NCBI GenBank assembly: GCA_910578815.1
Contig: CAJTSE010000009.1
Location: 62,001 to 126,000, forward strand
Length of the DNA stretch: 64,000 bases
Direction of reading: 5' to 3'
Origin: an uncultured Acetatifactor sp.
GTDB lineage: Bacteria > Bacillota > Clostridia > Lachnospirales > Lachnospiraceae
Every line of letters begins with the position of its first letter. Position 1 is the first letter of the stretch. The position numbers and the translations under genes are program-made. The notes under the pieces are model-generated. The model had not been told where the DNA came from. It saw only the letters and a list, made by a program, of their open reading frames with translations, and searched no databases. Positions 1 to 7,029 of this stretch are shown here, in pieces.

Positions 1-214
1 CATTGGAACAAAACTCATATTTTGTGCGCTGTAATCCGTCAAAGTCATCAACGTACAGCATAAGCGGCTCATAGCTCTCAAATCGCTGGTTAAAATTCTC
101 GTTATATACCGTTACCGTCAAAGCCCAATCGCCGGCAATTAACAGCAGCGCCACGATAGATAATACAACGAGGAAAATCTTTTTTTTATTGGATTTCGAT
201 TTTATATTTTTCAT
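1..214 (-). CDS. Partial N-terminus of a membrane-anchored or secreted protein, possibly alpha/beta hydrolase
   Basis: Reading leftward from an ATG at 214 gives 71 codons without a stop before the window edge. The start is supported by an AAGGA ribosome binding site a few bases upstream. The product begins with a lysine-rich segment (MKNIKSKSNKKK) followed by a hydrophobic stretch at about residues 13-33, which looks like a signal anchor. The following part contains the pattern FNQRFESYEPL and DDFDGLQRTKYEF, which I recall from the N-terminal region of clostridial alpha/beta hydrolases; that assignment is memory-based. The catalytic part lies outside the window, so function is not established. 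Confidence 0.6.
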   Translation of the reverse strand, partial: MKNIKSKSNKKKIFLVVLSIVALLLIAGDWALTVTVYNENFNQRFESYEPLMLYVDDFDGLQRTKYEFCSN

Positions 215-247
215 TTTCTATCCTTCTTAACTTGCTTTTGCAAGCCT

Positions 248-883
248 TTATTCCTCTTCCAGCAACGCGTCAATCTCTTCACAGTAGGCCGCGTACATGG
301 CATCCGCCGTATCGGCCCCCAGATGTATGGACGCAATTTTACCGTCCCTGCCGATTAACACGGTATAAGGAATTCCATCCGAGGGATACAACATGCCAAT
401 TTCACCCTCCTGATCCAGCGCTACCGGAAACTCATACTCGTTTCTCTCCAAAAAACTCTTAACATTCACTTCCGCTTCCCCAAGATTCACCGCCAGCAAT
501 GTCAGATCCTCACCATACTTTTCAACAAGCATGGGAAAGGCCGGCATCTCCCTTACACAGGGGCCGCACCAGGTAGCCCAGAAATTCAGCAAAATCACTG
601 TCCCCTCATGATCGGACAGCGTAATACTGCTTCCGTCCGCCAGAGTGGCTGTAAAATCCCGATAATCGTCTCCCACCTCCACAGGTGCCAACGGCTCCTT
701 CTTTCCGCCATTCTCCGGCGTCTGGTCTTCCTGTCGGTCTGCACCCGACGTACTTCCGCCATCCGAGGGGCTGCTTTCCGGATTCCCTCCGCAGGCTGCA
801 AGCAGCAAACACAACGCCAGCATAAAAGGCAGCGCCATCGACCTTGCCGCCTTATATCGAAACATTCCTTTTACCGTTTTCAT
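248..883 (-). CDS. TlpA/ResA-like thioredoxin-fold lipoprotein
   Basis: A predicted extracytoplasmic thiol-disulfide oxidoreductase anchored by lipid. From the ATG at 883 the 211-aa product has a signal peptide ending in a LAAC lipobox (Cys31), a Ser/Gly/Glu-rich linker, then a thioredoxin-like domain with the active-site motif WCGPC (Cys106 and Cys109) preceded by NFWAT, typical of TlpA/ResA. An upstream in-frame ATG at 916 also has a good ribosome binding site but would overlap the preceding gene by 29 bases; I prefer 883, which follows the preceding stop by four bases. It is the last gene of an operon with a CXXC mini-protein and a membrane 4Fe-4S protein, so it probably receives electrons from the latter to reduce extracytoplasmic disulfides. 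The partner is inferred from context only. Confidence 0.88.
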   Translation of the reverse strand: MKTVKGMFRYKAARSMALPFMLALCLLLAACGGNPESSPSDGGSTSGADRQEDQTPENGGKKEPLAPVEVGDDYRDFTATLADGSSITLSDHEGTVILLNFWATWCGPCVREMPAFPMLVEKYGEDLTLLAVNLGEAEVNVKSFLERNEYEFPVALDQEGEIGMLYPSDGIPYTVLIGRDGKIASIHLGADTADAMYAAYCEEIDALLEEE

Positions 884-887
884 CCTT

Positions 888-1787
888 TTATTTCCCTTCC
901 GTTTCTTTACTTCCATTTATTTCCTTTTTCCGTTCCTTTCCAAAATAAATTGCATTTTTAGGACAGCTTGAAATACAGTGCCCACAATGAATACACTCAT
1001 GATCCCCCACCCGGCGAATATCCATGGGACAGGCCATCACACACAGCCCGCATTCGTTACATAAATCTTTATCCACCCTCACTGCCAGCAGAGCAATACG
1101 AGAAAAGAAAGAATATATGGCCCCCAGCGGACACAAAAACCTGCAAAATCCCCGATATATAAAGATACAGCCTGCCAGAATCACCACGCACAAAACAGCC
1201 TTCCAATTAAAAAGCATCCCCGCCAGCGCCCGATACTCTTCACGCATTCCCAACAGGATAAATCCGCCCTCAAGAGTTCCTGCAGGACAAATATACTTAC
1301 AGAATGCAGGCACCGGCAACCCCTTAAAAAAGGCATACCATACCGGCAATACCACCACAAATAAGGCTAAAATCAAATATTTCAACCAGGAAAGCCCCCT
1401 GGTAAAGCGGTTCTTCTTTAATTTCGGCGTAGGAATCTTATGCAGCAGCTCCTGAATCAGCCCAAATGGACATAAAAATCCACACACCACCCTGCCCAAT
1501 GCCGCTCCCGCAAGCAGCAAGAATCCGATTATGTACAGAGGCAGCTTATTCGGCAGATTGCTCAGAGCGTTCTGCAGCGCTCCCAGCGGACAGGAGGCGA
1601 CAGCACCCGGACAAGAATAACAGTTCAGCCCCGGAACACAGACTCCCTTGCTCCTGCCCTTATAGATTGTACCGTCTGCAAAACCTGGAAGATTTGCATT
1701 ATACAGCAGCGCGCTGACTGCCTGAATGCACCTTCTCCTGAAATTTATTTTATTTTTTATGCCCCTGGTTCCCTTTTTCCTATCCAA
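888..1787 (-). CDS. Membrane 4Fe-4S polyferredoxin (NapH/YccM-like)
   Basis: A 299-aa integral membrane iron-sulfur protein. Cysteine-rich motifs occur around residues 50-66 (CVPGLNCYSCPG followed by SCPLGAL), then hydrophobic segments at about 83-103, 135-155 and 190-212. Two CxxxCPxG motifs (CGFLCPFG, CRFLCPLG) lie near membrane segments. Two classical CxxCxxCxxxCP ferredoxin clusters sit at the C-terminus (CNECGLCVMACP and CIHCGHCISSCP). This layout matches NapH/CcoG-type quinol- or ferredoxin-linked electron carriers. No ATG lies near the natural N-terminus; the start is TTG at 1787 with GGAG about ten bases upstream, overlapping the end of the small upstream gene by 8 bases. It likely moves electrons across the membrane to the TlpA-like lipoprotein downstream. 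Confidence 0.85.
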   Translation of the reverse strand: MDRKKGTRGIKNKINFRRRCIQAVSALLYNANLPGFADGTIYKGRSKGVCVPGLNCYSCPGAVASCPLGALQNALSNLPNKLPLYIIGFLLLAGAALGRVVCGFLCPFGLIQELLHKIPTPKLKKNRFTRGLSWLKYLILALFVVVLPVWYAFFKGLPVPAFCKYICPAGTLEGGFILLGMREEYRALAGMLFNWKAVLCVVILAGCIFIYRGFCRFLCPLGAIYSFFSRIALLAVRVDKDLCNECGLCVMACPMDIRRVGDHECIHCGHCISSCPKNAIYFGKERKKEINGSKETEGK

Positions 1788-1920
1788 TGCCGATACACTC
1801 CATACAAATGCGTACAGCCTTCATCAGAGTATCCTGATACCCGCCCTGCAGAATACCGGCAGTCAGCGCAATCAGGCCGGTTCCTGCAAGGGTTATACGA
1901 ATGGCCTTGCTTTTCGTCAT
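1780..1920 (-). CDS. CD1871A-family CXXC motif mini-protein
   Basis: A 46-aa ORF starting at ATG 1920 and ending at TAG 1780. The product has a basic N-terminus (MTKSKAIRIT), a hydrophobic segment at about residues 9-26 and a C-terminal RICMECIGIG with a CxxC pair. Length, single membrane helix and terminal CMEC motif match the CD1871A family of CXXC proteins that accompany membrane 4Fe-4S proteins and TlpA-like thioredoxins in Clostridia. The start codon overlaps the stop of the acetyltransferase gene (ATGA) and its end overlaps the TTG start of the 4Fe-4S gene, so all four genes appear translationally coupled. A role in passing reducing equivalents is inferred from context. Confidence 0.85.
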   Translation of the reverse strand: MTKSKAIRITLAGTGLIALTAGILQGGYQDTLMKAVRICMECIGIG

Positions 1921-2492
1921 GACTGTTTCTCCCTTATCACCCAGTAACCGTCGTAAACCCTGCCGCCATAACTACCCTTCAGACACTGGTCCGACAGCTC
2001 AAAGCCCGCTTTCTTCAGCGCTTCTATCCTGTCCACCGCATAGACCGGAGCCTTTGTGGCAAGCCAGCTGCAGCCGAAAAGACGATAGGCCGGCTCAACG
2101 ATCACCAAAAGAATTTCCGCAATATCCTCCGGGTTTTCATAGTCAAACCGCAGGTCCAGCCTCAGCAGGCCGCATTCATTGAAATAATCCTCTGCCCTTC
2201 GCTGGAAAAGCTCTATAGTGCCAACCGCTTCATTATCTGCCTTGTCAATCACCGTAAAGCGTACAAATCCACGCTCTGCATATTCCTTCAGCCAATAATG
2301 AATGGCGTTCTGCACATCCTCCTTCCTGGTCATAAAGAAATTATCCCCGTGGCAGTTATCGCTGTTCAAAAACGGCAGCACTCGCTTGTCGCTGTATACC
2401 TTAAGCAAATCTTCCGCATCCTTTTCTTGAATTAATCGCAGTAAAAACCTGTCATTCTCAAGAACAGGGCACTCCCTGTATACATCCTGCAT
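1917..2492 (-). CDS. GNAT-like N-acetyltransferase
   Basis: The 191-aa product resembles the GNAT family. It opens with ENDRFLLRLIQEKDAEDLLKV, the usual first strand and helix, continues with a strand resembling VRFTVIDKADNEAVGTIEL, and ends with the variable C-terminal half (EALKKAGFEL). The acetyl-CoA-binding V/I-x-x-x-x-R/Q-x-x-G/A loop is poorly conserved, so activity and substrate cannot be predicted. I chose ATG 2492, with GGGAG about ten bases upstream, over a TTG at 2516. It is the first gene of the redox operon and overlaps the next gene by four bases, so the operon probably starts at the promoter found at 2554-2582. Confidence 0.75.
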   Translation of the reverse strand: MQDVYRECPVLENDRFLLRLIQEKDAEDLLKVYSDKRVLPFLNSDNCHGDNFFMTRKEDVQNAIHYWLKEYAERGFVRFTVIDKADNEAVGTIELFQRRAEDYFNECGLLRLDLRFDYENPEDIAEILLVIVEPAYRLFGCSWLATKAPVYAVDRIEALKKAGFELSDQCLKGSYGGRVYDGYWVIREKQS

Positions 2493-2553
2493 TCTGTGTC
2501 TTCTCCCTTCCGTCAATTCCTTAAGAAAACATGAACATCCGTTCTATCTTTAC

Positions 2554-2582
2554 ACAATAACACAGGTGAAAGACCTTGTCAA
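2554..2582 (-). promoter_or_regulatory. Sigma-A-type promoter of the acetyltransferase/redox operon
   Basis: On the minus strand a consensus -35 TTGACA (2577-2582) is followed after 17 bases by TATTGT (2554-2559). It lies about 60 bases upstream of the acetyltransferase start and points into the four-gene operon. Confidence 0.7.
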
Positions 2583-2628
2583 CCGCCCTTTGAGGATATT
2601 ATCTATTAAGATTGTAACCGTTCATTCA

Positions 2629-3294
2629 TTACATTTCTGCACGTGCACGCAGAAGTCCGGCCGTATCGCATTCCAACCCGCAATCTTCCATCCGTCCCGG
2701 CCGCAGTCCCAAAAGAGGCTCTCCCGCTTTCACAAGCTCTCCTTTTGAAGCAAGAACACTGCCTAGGACTGCCCCGGATTCAATGCCCATAAACACACAG
2801 CAGGATGCTCCCTCCTTCACCAGCCCCTTCCTGTCAAACTCCAGAATCAGCTTTCCTTTTCCCACGATCTCGTTCTGAACGACTCTAGGGCGGTAATACC
2901 TTTCCAGCAAATCATCCTCTGCGTCCCCCGCCTTAATATACAACTCAGCGCCGAACTCCGTGCGGAGCAAAAAGGCATTTCCCCTGGGAAATATCTTCGT
3001 AACTTTTCCGTTTGCTGGCGCATACAGTCTGTCTTCTCCGGGATGGACCGCCACCACTGCTTTTTCATCCCCGTCTATCTGTACCATTTCTCCGGACACA
3101 GGACTGCCCACGGAAAACGGGAACCGGCTCCGGCCGTCTTTTTTGCCGTCCCGCCTGCCCGTTCGTCTACTCTCATATTCCGGCTCATCTTCCTTTTTTC
3201 CCGCCGAATTGACCATAGTCAGCCTGCCCATGCAAAAACCTGCTGCCACAGCCGCAGCCGCAATGGCCGTCAGCCACCAAAAACTGATTTCCAT
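2629..3294 (-). CDS. Membrane-anchored EIIA(Glc)-like protein lacking phosphorelay histidines
   Basis: The 221-aa product begins with a hydrophobic anchor (residues about 5-26), then a charged linker (30-58), then a domain with the order of a glucose-type PTS EIIA: SPVSGEM, APANGKVTKIF, GAELYIKAG, and a late strand ESGAVLGSVLA. In active EIIA two histidines are required, one in a THAIG-like segment and the phosphorylated one in the LIHxGxDT segment. Here the equivalent positions read GNAF (Asn106) and LYIKAGD (Lys121), so phosphotransfer looks impossible. A carbohydrate-sensing or structural role is possible but not shown. The ATG at 3294 has GGAGG at proper spacing. It faces away from the cold-shock gene and stands alone. 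Confidence 0.72.
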   Translation of the reverse strand: MEISFWWLTAIAAAAVAAGFCMGRLTMVNSAGKKEDEPEYESRRTGRRDGKKDGRSRFPFSVGSPVSGEMVQIDGDEKAVVAVHPGEDRLYAPANGKVTKIFPRGNAFLLRTEFGAELYIKAGDAEDDLLERYYRPRVVQNEIVGKGKLILEFDRKGLVKEGASCCVFMGIESGAVLGSVLASKGELVKAGEPLLGLRPGRMEDCGLECDTAGLLRARAEM

Positions 3295-3388
3295 ACTTCT
3301 TTACCTCCATGCCACATTAGTTTATACAACTGTTTGTGTTCTATATTTTCCCAAAAAAATGACAAATATTCTCGTCAAAAAATAATTG

Positions 3389-3418
3389 TTGACATTTGAT
3401 AAGTATTAATGCTATACT
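3389..3418 (+). promoter_or_regulatory. Promoter of the cold-shock gene
   Basis: TTGACA at 3389-3394 and TATACT at 3413-3418 are separated by 18 bases. The predicted transcript start near 3425 leaves an untranslated leader of about 140 bases before the csp start at 3564. Confidence 0.8.
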
Positions 3419-3449
3419 ACACCTGTATTCTAAATGAAAGTCATTGAAC

Positions 3450-3511
3450 TCACATATTTTTGTAAGTCATTACGACTTTGATGATGGTTTACAAAAATAT
3501 GTGATTTTTTT
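3450..3511 (+). promoter_or_regulatory. Structured leader of csp: 16-bp inverted repeat followed by T7
   Basis: A perfect 16-base inverted repeat pairs 3450-3465 with 3489-3504 across a 23-base loop, followed at once by seven T residues (3505-3511). A smaller stem (AAGTC with GACTT) can form at the base of the loop. The arms are AT-rich. The shape resembles an intrinsic terminator or attenuator placed before the coding region; in a cold-shock gene it could act as a temperature-dependent switch. The pairing is visible in the sequence; the regulatory role is inferred. Confidence 0.65.
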
Positions 3512-3563
3512 GTCCTAGTTTTAGAATCGCCAAATATTTATATTTTTTTAAGGAGGTACCATA

Positions 3564-3779
3564 ATGAATAACGGTACAGTTAAATGGTTCAACGCACAGA
3601 AGGGTTATGGTTTCATCACCAACGATGCAACCGGCGAGGAAGTATTCGTACATTTCTCCGCAATCAATGCTGACGGCTTCAAGTCTCTTGAGGAAGGCCA
3701 GAAGGTTACTTTCGATACCGAGACCGATCCCCAGAACAGCAGCAAGACCCGTGCTACCAACGTTACTGTAGTAGCATAA
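3564..3779 (+). CDS. Cold-shock protein (CspA family)
   Basis: A 71-aa single-domain nucleic-acid-binding protein of the usual Csp length. The sequence starts MNNGTVKWFN and carries both RNA-binding motifs, RNP1 (KGYGFI, residues 13-18) and RNP2 (VFVHFSAI, residues 27-34). Csp proteins bind single-stranded RNA and act as RNA chaperones, often but not always induced by cold. AAGGAGG lies ten bases before the ATG. The gene is monocistronic, with a strong promoter, a long structured leader and an intrinsic terminator. Confidence 0.97.
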   Translation: MNNGTVKWFNAQKGYGFITNDATGEEVFVHFSAINADGFKSLEEGQKVTFDTETDPQNSSKTRATNVTVVA

Positions 3780-3820
3780 TTGTTTCTGACTGACGAAGAA
3801 CAAACAGACCATAATCGGTC

Positions 3821-3852
3821 AAAAAAAGGGTGTCCAAGTGACACCCTTTTTT
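3821..3852 (+). terminator. Intrinsic terminator after csp
   Basis: AAGGGTGTC and GACACCCTT form a stem with a short loop (CAAGT), flanked by an A-tract on the left and TTTTTT on the right. It can serve the csp gene and also, read on the other strand, the dihydrouridine synthase gene that ends at 3894. Confidence 0.9.
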
Positions 3853-3893
3853 GTGTTAAGAACCCTCTTAACATAATAAAATAAATGTACATT

Positions 3894-4841
3894 TCAGCCT
3901 TGCCCCCGTTCTCTGAAAACAGCGTCCACTGCTGCTCTGTATTCCGACAGGTTTTTTGCTTTTTTTATCTTTTTGAGGTATTTGTCTCCATTGTTAATAC
4001 CCTCTCCCATAAAATTCCACAGATCCTTCATCTTAAAAAGGACATTGGTGTCTCCCGACATAATCCGGATATACCCTTCCAGCAGCTCATCATGAAAGGC
4101 CCGCAGAGTAACCGTCGAAAAATCTCCCGTCAGCAGTCCCGGCCTGCGCAAAATCCCCCGGCCCACCATAACGGTATCCACCCCCGGCAGCCGGGACGTA
4201 AGCCATCCCAGTGTCCCGTATCCGGCACCGCCGCCATCCGGATCTGTAGTCTCCATAGAAATCAGATCTCCGTTATAGCACAGTGGAACCTTCATCCGCA
4301 CTGCAGCCGCTTCGAATGCCTCCAGATGCACTTGACCGCCGTAGCCCTCTTTAAGCAGTCTGGGATGAATGATCAGCTCTTCCATGGGATAACGCCCGAA
4401 AAGCTCCAGCAGCCTTTCCCATTCTTCCACATTCTCCACACCAATCCTGGTTTTGACGGAAATACGCAAAGGACATTTTTCAAAAATCTCATCCAGAAAC
4501 CTCTCCAATTCCTTCGGAAACTTTAAAAAACCTGCGCCCCTTCCTCTGGCCGTCACCGTGCCGGAAGGACAGCCCAGATTGAGATTCACTGACGAGTATC
4601 CATATGCGGCAGCCTCCCCGGCAATGTTCAGAAATACGTCTGCACGGTTGGCCAGAATCTGCGGAACCACTTTCATTCCCTCGTTATGCTCCGGCAGAAT
4701 ATCCGCACGCTCTCTGGCGCTTAAATTCCTGACGGCAAGAAACGGGGTGAAATATTTTTCCACCCTGCCATAGTACTTATGGTATGTCCGCCTGAAATGA
4801 TAGGCAGTGAGCCCCTCCATGGGAGCCAGATAATATTTCAT
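3894..4841 (-). CDS. tRNA-dihydrouridine synthase family protein
   Basis: A flavin-dependent TIM-barrel enzyme that would reduce uridine to dihydrouridine in tRNA D-loops. The product begins MKYYLAPMEGLT, the typical FMN-binding first strand, and has the catalytic cysteine in NLNLGCPSG (Cys91), KTRIG, a histidine-containing IIHPR strand and VMVGRGILRRP at the phosphate-binding end. Its 315 aa are within the family range. Two upstream in-frame ATGs (4865, 4853) are encoded inside the intergenic repeat element; ATG 4841 has GGAG eight bases upstream and starts at the conserved strand, so I use it. Which uridine it modifies (DusA, B or C type) is not clear. It follows the iol cluster on the same strand but is unlikely to share its function. 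Confidence 0.9.
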   Translation of the reverse strand: MKYYLAPMEGLTAYHFRRTYHKYYGRVEKYFTPFLAVRNLSARERADILPEHNEGMKVVPQILANRADVFLNIAGEAAAYGYSSVNLNLGCPSGTVTARGRGAGFLKFPKELERFLDEIFEKCPLRISVKTRIGVENVEEWERLLELFGRYPMEELIIHPRLLKEGYGGQVHLEAFEAAAVRMKVPLCYNGDLISMETTDPDGGGAGYGTLGWLTSRLPGVDTVMVGRGILRRPGLLTGDFSTVTLRAFHDELLEGYIRIMSGDTNVLFKMKDLWNFMGEGINNGDKYLKKIKKAKNLSEYRAAVDAVFRERGQG

Positions 4842-5022
4842 ACGATTCTCCATGATTTCTGTCATGCCGCCAGTGACGGCAATGGCAGCTATGCCGGCAC
4901 AAGCAATACATGAAATCCGGAAGAACGCTGCCTGAGGAGAGTTTACTTGCCTGCGTTCTTCAAGGTGAAACTTAGTCTTTCTTTGACGACGTCCTTTGGC
5001 GCCTAAAAAGTCTTTTCGCCTT
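4842..5022 (-). repeat. Hairpin-array intergenic element, copy 1 (iolB to dus)
   Basis: It starts directly after the iolB stop (TGA followed by AAGGCGAAAAGAC). In gene orientation it contains an outer stem related to GTGAAA/TTTCAC, then GAAGAACGC...GCGTTCTTC (4953-4961 with 4920-4928), then a module TTGTGCCGGC...GGCGGCATG. The last module contributes spurious start codons upstream of dus. See the finding on the element family. Confidence 0.75.
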
Positions 5023-5793
5023 TCACTCTTTTATCCATACGTACCTGGGGTCGTCATCTCTTGTGGTCCAGGGCTTACCCTGCAGATGCCGGATCATCCA
5101 GCAGTAATACATGGGATAGCCCGGCGCCGTCACCTGGGGATGGGTTTCCCCCGGAGTAATGGCCGCGAAACTGCCGTCTGCTATCTTATAGGCATTTTCC
5201 CCGATGAAGCAGGCACCGAAACCCTCTTCCCGGCGGAAACGATAATAGTATACTTCCGGCTGAGGATGAGAATGAGGGGTATAGCTGGACCAGCTTCCCT
5301 GATGATTAATGACCTCTCCGTTCACCATATTGGAGTAGGGTGCATTTTCATAGTCAAAAACAGTGCGCACGGTACGAACCATGCGGTCCTCACAGAGTCC
5401 GAAACCAAAAGTCTCGTCTCTGCAGGTATCCGGGGTATAAAAGACCGAATCAAACTCTCTTTCGTTGTCCGTCTTCTGCACAAGCACCTCGCTGTCCGCC
5501 AAAGCCCTCACCGTAACCTGTACACCCCGGCACACATGAAGACAGTAAGGTCCTTCTTCGATAAAATCCGCCCGTTTTCCTTCGGCCCCTTGCTTCTCCC
5601 ATTCAAAGACCACATTTCCCAGTACCAGCAGAGCAGCCGTCTCCTTCCGCTCCGAATATAATTCTATTACTTCCCCCGCCTTCACCCGATAAACATCAAT
5701 ATCCATCATCATGTCGTTTTCCGTATCTCCGGCACGGGTCAAGCATTTCATCCCATGCTCGTTGTATTGTGGACAGCCAAATTGTCTGCTCAT
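5023..5793 (-). CDS. iolB: 5-deoxy-glucuronate isomerase
   Basis: IolB isomerises 5-deoxy-D-glucuronate to 5-dehydro-2-deoxy-D-gluconate in myo-inositol catabolism. The 256-aa product is a bicupin; the second cupin shows the metal-binding motif in YTPHSHPQPEVYYY (His174, His176, Glu180) and a later conserved histidine in PGETHPQVTAPGYPMYY. This matches the KduI/IolB family. ATG 5793 has GGGAGG at good spacing. It is the last iol gene in the cluster, after iolG, and is followed by a hairpin-array element and then an unrelated tRNA-modification gene. Confidence 0.92.
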   Translation of the reverse strand: MSRQFGCPQYNEHGMKCLTRAGDTENDMMMDIDVYRVKAGEVIELYSERKETAALLVLGNVVFEWEKQGAEGKRADFIEEGPYCLHVCRGVQVTVRALADSEVLVQKTDNEREFDSVFYTPDTCRDETFGFGLCEDRMVRTVRTVFDYENAPYSNMVNGEVINHQGSWSSYTPHSHPQPEVYYYRFRREEGFGACFIGENAYKIADGSFAAITPGETHPQVTAPGYPMYYCWMIRHLQGKPWTTRDDDPRYVWIKE

Positions 5794-5818
5794 ATTTCCT
5801 CCCTTCCGTCGAAGCGGA

Positions 5819-5841
5819 CAGCATCCCTCTCAAGGATGCTG
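5819..5841 (-). repeat. Short hairpin in the iolG-iolB gap
   Basis: CAGCATCC (5819-5826) pairs with GGATGCTG (5834-5841) around a seven-base loop just upstream of the iolB ribosome binding site. There is no T-tract, so it is not an obvious terminator; it may affect message stability or iolB translation. Confidence 0.5.
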
Positions 5842-5907
5842 CCTGCCTCGCTGTAACCGTTATAATATCATCCGACTTTCATAATTCCGCTTTTTTTAAA
5901 GCTATTC

Positions 5908-6921
5908 TTAAAACTGAATCTCCGACAGCTTTACGGGCCTGTGTTCCTCCACGGACTTCTTTGCCGCAATTCCCATCAACACCGGCTTTAAGCCGTCCAT
6001 AACCCCCAGGGGTGTTTCCGTATCCTTCTCGATGGCCTCCACAAACAGCCTGACCTCTCTGGAAAAAGATTCCATATATCTTTCCAGAAAGAAATATAAA
6101 GGTTTTTCTCCGGTAATACCTTCCGCATTACTTAAGACCGCGGAAGAGGCCGTATCGTTTACAGTGGCAACCATGCCGCCCGATCCGAAAACCTCCGCTC
6201 TCTGGTCATAACCATACACGGCCTTTCTGGAATTGTCAATCACCGCAATGGCCCCGTTTTCCATTTTCAGAGTAATAACCGCCGTATCTACATCTCCTGC
6301 CTCCCCAATGGCCGGATCTACCAGCACCGCTGACTGCACATAAATCTCTTCCGCGTCACACCCTGCCAGATAACGGACCATGTCAAAGTCATGAATGGTC
6401 ATATCCAGGAACATGCCGCCGGAAACCGCCGCATATTCCGCTGACGGCGGCTCTGGATCTCTGGATGTAATTTTAATAATATGAGGCTCCCCAATCTTTC
6501 CGGCAGTTATGGCATTTTTTACCGCCTCAAAATTATGATCGAAACGCCGATTGAACCCCACCTGATATTTCAGCTTACTCCCTTCCAGTGCCTTCACAAC
6601 CTCCTTGATCTTGCCAAGGTCATGGTCAATGGGCTTTTCACAGAAAACATGCTTCCCTGCCTGAATGGCCTCAACGGAAATGAGCGAATGAGTATTTGTG
6701 GAAGAACAGATCATCACCGCGTCAATCTCAGGATCATTTAATATCTCATGATAATCTTTCGTTGTCTGCTCCACCCCCAGAGCCTTCGCCCATTCAGCGG
6801 TTTCCTCCGTCATAAAGGGATCCGCCAGCGTCTTAATTTTTGCGTTTTTAATATGCAGGCAGATGCTTTCCGTATGTACCTTGCCAATCCTCCCTGCACC
6901 AATTACACCAAATGTTACCAT
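5908..6921 (-). CDS. iolG: Inositol 2-dehydrogenase
   Basis: IolG oxidises myo-inositol to 2-keto-myo-inositol with NAD, the entry step of the pathway. The 337-aa product has an N-terminal Rossmann motif GVIGAGRIGKVH (residues 5-16), the Gfo/Idh/MocA hallmark EKP (95-97, catalytic Lys96) and the catalytic Asp/His pair in FLDMTIHDFD (Asp173, His177). An in-frame ATG further upstream at 6990 would add 23 residues encoded by the intergenic repeat. ATG 6921 has GGAGGATTTAAA before it and starts at the Rossmann strand, so it is the real start. It lies between iolE and iolB. Confidence 0.93.
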   Translation of the reverse strand: MVTFGVIGAGRIGKVHTESICLHIKNAKIKTLADPFMTEETAEWAKALGVEQTTKDYHEILNDPEIDAVMICSSTNTHSLISVEAIQAGKHVFCEKPIDHDLGKIKEVVKALEGSKLKYQVGFNRRFDHNFEAVKNAITAGKIGEPHIIKITSRDPEPPSAEYAAVSGGMFLDMTIHDFDMVRYLAGCDAEEIYVQSAVLVDPAIGEAGDVDTAVITLKMENGAIAVIDNSRKAVYGYDQRAEVFGSGGMVATVNDTASSAVLSNAEGITGEKPLYFFLERYMESFSREVRLFVEAIEKDTETPLGVMDGLKPVLMGIAAKKSVEEHRPVKLSEIQF

Positions 6922-7029
6922 TTTAAATCCTCCTTTTTTCTCGTTTCCCATCATGCCGCCTCCAGCGGCACAAACAATCGCTGAAACCAAAGCGCATAGG
7001 TCGCGGAAGAAATCTTCATTCTCTTCACG
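6922..7029 (-). repeat. Hairpin-array intergenic element, copy 2 (iolE to iolG, degenerate)
   Basis: After the iolE stop the sequence reads GTGAAGAGAATGAAGATTTC, matching the 5' end of the family. It then lacks the middle hairpins and continues with GATTGTTTGTGCCGC...GGCGGCATG (6952-6980). The final part merges with the iolG ribosome binding site region. Confidence 0.65.
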
